Assembly (NCBI GenBank): GCA_001247695.2
Contig: LGRX02035499.1
Location: 62,001 to 126,000 of the forward strand
Reading direction: 5' to 3'
Length of the DNA: 64,000 nt
DNA from: Cymbomonas tetramitiformis
Lineage: Eukaryota > Chlorophyta > Pyramimonadophyceae > Pyramimonadales > Pyramimonadaceae
Below the pieces are notes generated by a model. It was not told where the DNA came from. It made no database searches and saw only the letters and a program-made list of their open reading frames with translations. Below are positions 57,246 through 64,000 of the stretch, piece after piece. Position numbers and translations under genes: made by a program. Within the stretch, counting starts at the first letter, position 1; every line of letters starts with the position of its first letter.

Positions 57246-59807
57246 ATGTCTGGACCTTCGAAGCTGCCCATCTACGACGCGCACGGCGTATACAGTCCTG
57301 GCCTTGCGTTGCAGCTCGTTTCAGGGATTGAACTGACGGCGCCCGCTCCGGACGCCTTTTTGGAGCACCTTCTCGCTTTCATTACTGAGTTTCCGGAAAC
57401 TCTCCAGCAAGAAATTGAATTTGAGCCTCTGTCAGCTTCCACTCGCAACCACATCATCCAGGTGTTTCGCGGGTTCCAGGAGCCCCAGAGCGCGGAATAC
57501 CTTCTTAAAAAAGCTCCGATCTTGGGTGAATTATTTTTGGAGACTCTCACATATTATTTGGGGCCGAGTTATTCATCACTTCGCGGCTCAGGTTGTATGG
57601 GTACTCGCGACAACGCTCACTGTGGTTGCGAGACCTGTGTGCCTACTTATGTCAAAAAGCCAACGTCATTTACTTATGGCACCTGCGGTCTCCTCTCATG
57701 CGCTCAGAACCGCTTTGTTTATCAACTTCGAGAGAATAACCTCAAGCGCGTTCGTCGCAATTTTTGCGCATTCAGCCAGCACCTCCCTTATTGCTTGCCT
57801 GTGGAGTGCGACGCAGAAGCTTACGGATTCGAACGCTGCCGGCTGTGCGCTACCACCTTTCATCGTAGCTGTGCTCTCACCTTGTTCCTGGAGGGCGATT
57901 ACGCTTTCAAGTTGGACCCCAGTGCGCAGCTCATCTGTTCCAACCGTTTGTTGGTGTTACCCCAGACCGTTATCTTGTTTTCTACTGTGGCCTCAGCCCT
58001 CGCAAATAACGGAACTTTGCTCAAGTATCTCGTCGTCATTCCTACGCACACTACAGCGTCAGCGGACATCCAGTATCGCGCCCTTCAGGACGCTAGCTCA
58101 GAGTTTGATGGGCTCATTTTCGCTTGGGTGGGCGACGCTCTGATGGACACGGAGGATTCTGGTTTGTCTGGGACGCCGGCAGCACAACGTGACCCTTCGC
58201 GCGCTGCTATTTTGGCACTGAGGAAAGATCTGGTCACGACGGCCACTCGTAAGCGCGCTGCCAGGACGCCCAGTATGCGTTCCCATGCATCAGAGTCTGT
58301 GGACACGCCTGAGGATTCCATCCCAGAAGGCAACTATGGCCTGAGCCCAGTGCACATGGACGCCAACCTACGGGTAGGCGTGGACGCCCCAGCTCAGCCC
58401 GCAGCGTCACGTGCTTCGCTGACTGCGGCAGCCACCGCTGCTGACGCGAGCTTGGCTTCGCTTATCCATCATCCTCTTGCGAACTTGCACGTGGAGCCCC
58501 ATCCTGTGACGCAAGCTTCTGTTCCCGCCGTCCAGACTTACGTCCCACCCCATCTTCGCACCTCGACGGAGCCGTCGGCCCTTCCCACCCGCACCAGTGT
58601 TGCCCCTATCGTGCCCACGCAACCCGTCAACCCTCATCCTGTTACCGCCCTTTTGCATGCGGCCGGCCAGCTACGTGCAGCTCCGTTATCGGCTGCGGCA
58701 GGCGACCTTCTGGGCAGCTACATGGCCGAGGAGACACGTCGTTTGGAGCAGCAACGTCAAGCCGCAGCAGGTATCACGTTCGACCTGCTGCTCACTGCTG
58801 TGGCCCCCAAGGACGATGTCGAGGGCTTGGTCACGGGTGCGATCGACGGTTTGTCCGTGACGGACCTGGACTCCCCGTCCGCCATGAGACGTGAGATGCG
58901 GGAGAATTACTCCGGCAACGGTACCATCAAGGTGGATAAGTTGATTATGCGTCGTCTCATGCAGGTCGACACTCTTGGTGACTCCGCGGAGCTGCAGCAC
59001 ACGCCGCTGCGGGTCACCCAGGAGTCTCTTACCATGAGCGGCAATAAGCTACAAGTCCGGGACCGCCTTCAGTTCCCTAGGCCGGACCGTTTCTTGACCT
59101 ATTGTCGTAAGCGTATGTCGGAGTGGAGCACCATCCAGCGTTCTGGACTGGGTGTATTCGCCCCGGCTCACCAGCCCCATGTGTTTCATCACCGCACTGC
59201 ACTCTTGGTGCAAGCCCGCTATGGGTTTATGATCGAGCTCGTGGAGCACGCTGGCTTGGAGTGGCCGTGGTGTACGTGGGAAAGCCTCTACGTGTGCATC
59301 ACGACCCACTACGTCAGTATGTGGGAGCTCCAGCCCTTTTCAGGGGCTGTCAGGCTGGACCGTGATTTGTTGCGGTTCCAGTACGAGGAGCACTATGGAG
59401 ACGTGCGGGAGGTTTTCCGTCAGTACGTGTTAGACACCATCTCCCCCACTAAGGTGTTGGAGGTGCTCGACCGTGTTGGCATCCGCTCTCTGGGACCCCA
59501 AGCCCGTGTGCCACCTTCTCTCTCTCTTCCGGTGCCACAGCCGGAGACTACTACCGTTCCCACCCCGCCTGCTCCACCTCCGCAGAGCGCCTGTGCATCG
59601 ACTCCGTCTGGGACTCCTCGTTGCCCCTTGTGTTTGGGCCCACACCAGTACCGGGTGGACCACTACGACCATCCCGACGGAGCTCCTATTACACAGACGT
59701 GCAACAAGGAGAAGGTCGTCGACGGCTTGAAGAAGCGTTGCATCCTGAAGCATGCTTTCTCTGGTCCTCTTCGCACTCCTTGTAGCCACACCGAGCCGGT
59801 GGCTTGA
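57246..59807 (+). CDS. Element X Gag-like protein with Cys-rich regions
   Basis: 853 residues from ATG 57246 (MSGPSKLPIYDAHGVYS). A Cys/His-rich zone at about 115-215 (GCMGTRDNAHCGCETC; LPYCLPVECDAEAYGFERCR; LCATTFHRSC) resembles clustered zinc-binding sites. The middle is Ala/Pro/Thr low complexity. A helical region at about 480-760 (MRREMRENYSGNGTIKVDKL) is followed by a second Cys/His cluster (PRCPLCLGPHQYRVDHYDH). It is probably the structural, nucleic-acid-binding protein of element X. Its UGA stop (59805-59807) is in frame with pol and no other stop intervenes. Confidence 0.65.
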   Translation: MSGPSKLPIYDAHGVYSPGLALQLVSGIELTAPAPDAFLEHLLAFITEFPETLQQEIEFEPLSASTRNHIIQVFRGFQEPQSAEYLLKKAPILGELFLETLTYYLGPSYSSLRGSGCMGTRDNAHCGCETCVPTYVKKPTSFTYGTCGLLSCAQNRFVYQLRENNLKRVRRNFCAFSQHLPYCLPVECDAEAYGFERCRLCATTFHRSCALTLFLEGDYAFKLDPSAQLICSNRLLVLPQTVILFSTVASALANNGTLLKYLVVIPTHTTASADIQYRALQDASSEFDGLIFAWVGDALMDTEDSGLSGTPAAQRDPSRAAILALRKDLVTTATRKRAARTPSMRSHASESVDTPEDSIPEGNYGLSPVHMDANLRVGVDAPAQPAASRASLTAAATAADASLASLIHHPLANLHVEPHPVTQASVPAVQTYVPPHLRTSTEPSALPTRTSVAPIVPTQPVNPHPVTALLHAAGQLRAAPLSAAAGDLLGSYMAEETRRLEQQRQAAAGITFDLLLTAVAPKDDVEGLVTGAIDGLSVTDLDSPSAMRREMRENYSGNGTIKVDKLIMRRLMQVDTLGDSAELQHTPLRVTQESLTMSGNKLQVRDRLQFPRPDRFLTYCRKRMSEWSTIQRSGLGVFAPAHQPHVFHHRTALLVQARYGFMIELVEHAGLEWPWCTWESLYVCITTHYVSMWELQPFSGAVRLDRDLLRFQYEEHYGDVREVFRQYVLDTISPTKVLEVLDRVGIRSLGPQARVPPSLSLPVPQPETTTVPTPPAPPPQSACASTPSGTPRCPLCLGPHQYRVDHYDHPDGAPITQTCNKEKVVDGLKKRCILKHAFSGPLRTPCSHTEPVA

Positions 59808-61419
59808 AGTGTCGGCAGACAGCCCTCAGGTGATTTGACTTGCACAGTGACGTCTACATGTTCTGTTGTTGGTCATCGTTCACAAGACCCGGCTGAAACC
59901 GGGGCCTTGAGACCAACCTCTGTTCACGTACCTCATTCTCACGGTGGGACTGGATCTGATTTGGCGGTCCCACTCTTTGACATCACTCACTTATCACCTC
60001 GATTTCGACTTCACACCAACCCGTATTCTGTTCTATACCTGGACGACTCTGTGGACTCGAAAGACCCCACGGTGTTGGACAGTTCTGTTACGTGTTCCGG
60101 GCCGTTGGCTCGAGCCCCAGGTCTGGGGGGACTGACCACACGGCCCGTCGTGAAGCCGTCGTTGGCATCGAGTTCACTCTCTTGTGATCCTCCTGTCGAG
60201 CCACTTCGGACGAACCGGCCTGCTCTCGAGCTTGTGCTCCGTGAGCTTTACTATTGGTACCCGGATGGGTGTCCTGTTCCCTCGTCTTCTTCTACCTTGG
60301 ATCCTTTCACTGACAGTGCCCAGCACTTCAAGGACTCCTTGACGAGGTATGGCCATCTTCTGTATGGTGACCAGCCTCTTACTCCTGCACTCTGCCATCT
60401 TCGATCTCGACTTCACTGGAGCCGTCTCCGTGTACACGGTCGTCGTACTCTCTTCCCAGTGGTGTACAACTCTGATGGCTACCACCGTATGTTGGTCCTC
60501 AAGGTTCCTCCTCGGAAGTTCTCGAGTCCGTCTTCCCGGTGGGCACATGCCAACTGTCAGATGACCTTCCACGACACCGCCGAGGGCCTGTATGGCCCGG
60601 GAGTACGTTACCGTGAGCCGTTGTACGAGCACTTCTTGGACTCTGAGTCGGAGCTCCAAGAGTCTTGCCGTCATGGTCACCGTATGAACTTCGTGTCCAA
60701 GCCCCACCAGTTCAAGCGGGACAACCACCCTAGTTGCTACGAGCATGTGGACCGTTCTCAGGCGGACTTGGAGCGGAGTGCCTTCGCGGGTGTGCTCGAG
60801 GGGCCTCTCCACTACGAGCCTTGGGCTGTCACCCAGATCGGTTCTATCTACTTGCCTGAGAAGGACAAGTTCAGGAACGTCTGGAATGGCCGGTCCTCAG
60901 GGGTGAACCGAGCTATGGCACCTGCCACTGCCCGGTACGACTGCTTAGAGGACGTGTTGTCCTTACAGAGACCGTCGTGCTTAATGAGCGGTTGGGACCT
61001 GAAGGACGCCTTTTGGAACAACCCACATTGGCAGCCCCATTGTGACTACATGGGTGTTGAGTTCCCTGTCACCAAGGAGTTCTATCGGGCCCGGTACGAT
61101 ATGTTCGGGTTTGCAGATGCCCCTCAGCATCAGGCCGATATGGCCCAGGTGTTGAAGAGGTACCTGAACACGACTGTGCACTCCGATGGCAGGTCCCAGT
61201 GTACGGGCATCTTTGTCGACGATGGGCACACAGTTCACGACTCGGGCTTGGGGTTGGCTGAGGCCACCATCCGTACGGAGGCCGAGCTGCAGTCCCTCGA
61301 GGACGTTGGAGTTAGGGTGTCCACACATAAGACCCACTACCCTTCCCTGGTCAAGGACTACATTGGCCGGGAGATACACTCCGTTCCTCAGCATGTTACT
61401 GCTTCGGTGGCTCGTATTG
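59808..61419 (+). pseudogene. Element X reverse transcriptase, interrupted by PAT-4
   Basis: In the gag frame after UGA. The N-terminal ~230 residues are unassigned. RT signs: IYLPEKDKFRNVWNGRSSGV, SGWDLKDAFWNNPHWQPHCD (first catalytic Asp), RYDMFGFADAPQHQADMAQV and GIFVDDGHTVHDS (catalytic Asp pair). These motifs are those of DIRS/Ngaro-type RTs, with wide divergence. The gene is cut at 61419 by the A1 repeat of PAT-4; the ORF continues by chance into PAT-4 to 61619. RNase H and recombinase would lie beyond PAT-4. Confidence 0.7.
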
Positions 61420-61580
61420 TTCAAATTGGAGTGCAACAGAATTTTTGTGGTTTCAGACTTTCAGAATCCGTGACTCCTGCTGCAGTAGAGCCGAATGACA
61501 CATGTAGCTCCGTGACACAAACAGGATGTACAAGTAGCCACGAAGCGACACGCCTGTTCAGCTCTGTTCCTTTTGCTCTT
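61420..61580 (+). repeat. PAT-4 A1 repeat
   Basis: 161 bp, matching both A repeats of PAT-3. The leader 61581-61839 carries the GTACC/GGTAC hairpin (61600-61612). Confidence 0.88.
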
Positions 61581-61839
61581 GCAAACAGGAACTTCACGGG
61601 TACCTACGGTACTCTGTGAGGCACACTGCAAATCCGATTTTGTAATTTTCTTCACCTGTTTCACCGGTAAAACAGTAGAGTAGGTAGTGACTAGACCACT
61701 TGGTTGTACGACGCGATCGAACGACGACAGGAGATCTGACAGTGAAGTCGCGGGGACGGCGTTACGACTTCAAACGACGGCTTCACAGCGACTACGACAG
61801 TACGATTGACTTCACTGTTACTCCTCTGAGGGAGAGAGA

Positions 61840-62844
61840 ATGGCTGGTTCTTCGAAGAGCAAGTCTGCAGAGGATTTCCCTCCCCTCCCGGCGAAGCCAG
61901 ACATCGGGCAGGCTTCCCCTTCCCCGGCAGCACCGTCCACTCAGGACGTGCTGTTACAACAAATTCTGACAATGCAAAAGCAGCAGGGGGAGCTGCTTGA
62001 GATGCAGAGGCAGCAGGCAGAGGATCATCGACTGCTGCGTGCTGAGCTTCAACGTCAAGCACAGATCAACGTTGAGCTGGAGGCGAAGGTGGCAGCGAAG
62101 CCTGGGACTTCTGACCCGGAATCCGCAGCCAAGTCCGCCGAGCAACTTCTGGAGAGAAGGAAGAAGCTGGACTACGTGCCAGCAGCCTCCGTCAACCCGT
62201 TCCCACCGAGGCCGGCGACACTGACAACGAGGATGCCGCAGTTGTACGACCTGCACGGCAGCAAGACGTACGACGCGCTCTCCAAGAAGTCCAACTCTTC
62301 GATGAAGTACGAGTGCATGGTTCTGGCTCCAGCGCTGTCTTACTTGCACGACGTGGTGAACGCGTGCAACCAGGCGTTGGACGAGAACGAAGACTGCGGA
62401 TTGACGCTGAGAGACTGGCAAAAACACTGCCACGAAGTTACCAACTCGGTCCACGGCATTTATGCGTTGCTTTGCAACCGCTGGACGATGCTGGAACTGC
62501 GCGGGCAGCTGGAGCAGGAGCCTGGTTCTTCGCAGCGTGGAGGATCAGACGCTCTACGCGCAAAGCTGCAGTTCGTGGAGGACAGGGTGTACCAGGCAGC
62601 AGACGGCGTGGTGGCGGACGAGGTGTTGCAGCAATGGCTGAACGACTTCGACAAGAACCGCGGCAGGGCGATGCTGAACATCACGTCGAAGAACGCAGCG
62701 AGCGCGGAAACGCGGGTTGTAAAAGATCCACGGGACCGCGACCGCTGGAAGGAGCGTAAGAACAAAGAGAAGGACGGTACGAAGCAGCCTACCGACAAAG
62801 GCGGCGGCAAAGGCCGGGGCGGAAAGCCCGCGGCCGATGCGTGA
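61840..62844 (+). CDS. PAT-4 Gag-like protein
   Basis: 334 residues, differing from the PAT-3 Gag at only a few positions (for example SKSKSAED for SKGKSTED near the start, NQALDENED for NQTLDVNED). All conserved PAT Gag blocks are present. The stop UGA again overlaps the pol ATG as TGATG. The small differences are mostly conservative, which suggests both copies were functional recently. Confidence 0.88.
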   Translation: MAGSSKSKSAEDFPPLPAKPDIGQASPSPAAPSTQDVLLQQILTMQKQQGELLEMQRQQAEDHRLLRAELQRQAQINVELEAKVAAKPGTSDPESAAKSAEQLLERRKKLDYVPAASVNPFPPRPATLTTRMPQLYDLHGSKTYDALSKKSNSSMKYECMVLAPALSYLHDVVNACNQALDENEDCGLTLRDWQKHCHEVTNSVHGIYALLCNRWTMLELRGQLEQEPGSSQRGGSDALRAKLQFVEDRVYQAADGVVADEVLQQWLNDFDKNRGRAMLNITSKNAASAETRVVKDPRDRDRWKERKNKEKDGTKQPTDKGGGKGRGGKPAADA

Positions 62845-64000
62845 TGTGCGTGCCGCCACCCCGTCCAGCGCAACAGCCCTCTCCGGGAGCTGGACGGGGG
62901 AAACTCACCGTGCAACAGCAGGTGAGACAGCGGAGGGGAGCATGGCGCGCGGCGGGCGCCAGTTCCGAGGTGATGCAATGGATTACTCACGGGGTGAAGT
63001 TGAGGTGGAAGCGCAAGCCTCCGCCTCCGTTCGACCACGGGGTGTCACTGAGGGATGCTACGCGGCAGCAGCAGGTGTGGCTGGACGCGGAGAAGGAGAG
63101 GCTGCTGGAGAAAGGTGCCTGGACGAGAGCGACGAGAAGATCTCACGTTTCTCGCGCTTTTCTAGTGCCAAAACCGGGTACGAACAAGTGGAGACTGGTG
63201 GTGGACTTCCGATGGCTGAACCAGTGGTATGTAAAAAATCGTGTGAAGATGGAGATGCTGAAGAAACTAAGGAGACTGGCGAAACCGGGCGACTGGTGCT
63301 TCAGCTTCGACCTCCAGGACGGTTTTCACGCGCTGGGAATCCACCCGGACTTCCAGAAGTTCATGCAGTTCGACCTGCAAGGGGACCTGCTTCAATGTTC
63401 AGCGATGCCGTTCGGATGGAGCGACGCTCCGAGAGTTTTCTGCAAGTTCGTACGCGTGATGGTGGAGGCTTTGCGTTCTCCACAGGCAGCGGAGGATCGC
63501 AGAGAAATCAAGAGACTGCGGGACGGTTCCGCAGTACGACAGCGATGGTCAGTCCGTCGCAGGACCGGTGGTGCTGGCGGGGACGCGAACCGTCACAGCG
63601 GAATGCGAGTACTACCGTACATGGACGATTTTCTGGTGCTGGTCGACTCTCAGCGAGATGGCTTTCTGCGTCGAGAAAAAGTTCAACTGGTGCTTCATCG
63701 ACTTGGCCTACGGCGGAACGAGAAGAAGGGCCACTGGGAGCCTACGCAGGTGGTGGAGCACCTCGGGCTGGAGGTGGACCTGAAGCTGGGACAATTCCGT
63801 GTGACAGAACGACGGGTGCACAAAATCCACACCAAGGCGAAGGAGATCCTGTGCGACGCAGCGAGAAATCGGAGGTGGATTCCTGCCAGGAGACTGGCGT
63901 CCTTCACGGGACTCTGCCAATCCGTGTACTTGGCAGTACCAGCGGCGCGGCTCTACCTACGGGAGCTCTACTTCGTGCTGGCGGAGAAACGCAGCTGGGG
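62844..64000 (+). CDS. PAT-4 pol, RT part, truncated by window end
   Basis: It begins at ATG 62844 and encodes the RT with KWRLVVDFRWLNQW, FDLQDGFHALGIHPD and YMDDFLV, then enters the RT-RNase H connection (RLYLRELYFVLAEKRSWG) as the window ends. It differs from PAT-3 by very few residues, such as LYFVL for LCFVL. Confidence 0.9.
   Translation, partial: MCVPPPRPAQQPSPGAGRGKLTVQQQVRQRRGAWRAAGASSEVMQWITHGVKLRWKRKPPPPFDHGVSLRDATRQQQVWLDAEKERLLEKGAWTRATRRSHVSRAFLVPKPGTNKWRLVVDFRWLNQWYVKNRVKMEMLKKLRRLAKPGDWCFSFDLQDGFHALGIHPDFQKFMQFDLQGDLLQCSAMPFGWSDAPRVFCKFVRVMVEALRSPQAAEDRREIKRLRDGSAVRQRWSVRRRTGGAGGDANRHSGMRVLPYMDDFLVLVDSQRDGFLRREKVQLVLHRLGLRRNEKKGHWEPTQVVEHLGLEVDLKLGQFRVTERRVHKIHTKAKEILCDAARNRRWIPARRLASFTGLCQSVYLAVPAARLYLRELYFVLAEKRSW

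Larger units (their letters stand above)
51848..61419 (+). mobile_element. Element X copy 2: retroelement split by PAT-3 and PAT-4
   Basis: Leader pieces 51848-51897 and 57182-57245 flank PAT-3. Gag (57246-59807) and an RT (to 61419) follow, and PAT-4 interrupts the RT. The RT is closest in motif style to DIRS-type enzymes. Any recombinase or terminal repeat would lie beyond PAT-4, outside the window. Confidence 0.65.
61420..64000 (+). mobile_element. PAT-4: PAT-type DIRS element, 5' part only
   Basis: A1 61420-61580 is the same as in PAT-3 by eye. Gag and the first half of pol follow; the window ends inside pol. It is inserted in the RT gene of element X. The flank reads CGTATTG|TTCAAATTGG rather than the ATG seen at PAT-1, -2 and -3. 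Confidence 0.92.

Noticed and set aside
61418..61619. C-terminal extension of the element X RT
   Set aside because: These codons belong to the A1 repeat of PAT-4; the frame is open by chance across the insertion joint.

Overview
This is a eukaryotic window made almost entirely of retrotransposons and tandem repeats. No ordinary single-copy host gene can be named with confidence. It holds PAT-type DIRS elements (split direct repeats plus a tyrosine recombinase), a Penelope-like element with an N-terminal GIY-YIG nuclease and hammerhead ribozymes, and a Ty3/gypsy chromovirus carrying DNA methyltransferases. This mix fits an alga or another protist, the green lineage most of all, but the sequence alone does not fix the species.

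Layout. 1-12800: low-complexity host DNA with a possible terminal exon (79-351), a 47-bp satellite (1157-2000), a weak BED-finger ORF, (CAG)n-containing repeats of about 460 bp (3700-5995), a nested TA-flanked DNA transposon and MITE (6075-7404), a possible two-exon gene whose presumed intron holds three copies of a ~940-bp repeat (7499-10841), and foldback sequences (12238-12700). 12803-18084, minus: PAT-1. 18238-24423, minus: the Penelope-like element, with ~340-bp direct repeats that each carry a complete hammerhead. 25625-38712, plus: the gypsy element, with near-identical LTRs and a 5-bp target duplication. 38957-39590: minisatellite. 39826-64000: a nested complex. PAT-2 (39876-44338) and PAT-3 (51898-57181) sit at the same site in two copies of the leader of a further retroelement, X. 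A DIRS-like element, Y (44419-51847), lies between them. X continues as gag and RT (57246-61419) and is cut by PAT-4 (61420 to the window end).

How the genes work together. Each element is a self-contained replication kit. The PAT elements encode Gag, then RT-RNase H-methyltransferase, then a tyrosine recombinase whose N-terminus carries a Tudor-like domain. The gypsy polyprotein runs Gag, UGA, protease, RT, RNase H, Dam-like adenine methyltransferase, integrase, chromodomain, then a C5-cytosine methyltransferase interrupted by a UGA. The Penelope-like element encodes a Pro/Lys/Ser-rich ORF1 and a GIY-YIG + RT protein split by a -1 frame change.

The points most worth pursuing are: two methyltransferases in one gypsy element; the Tudor-recombinase fusion; the hammerheads in the Penelope-like element; an in-frame UGA between gag and pol in four unrelated elements; and the shared insertion site of PAT-2 and PAT-3. 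Boundaries and motif calls were made by reading; no alignment or database search was run.
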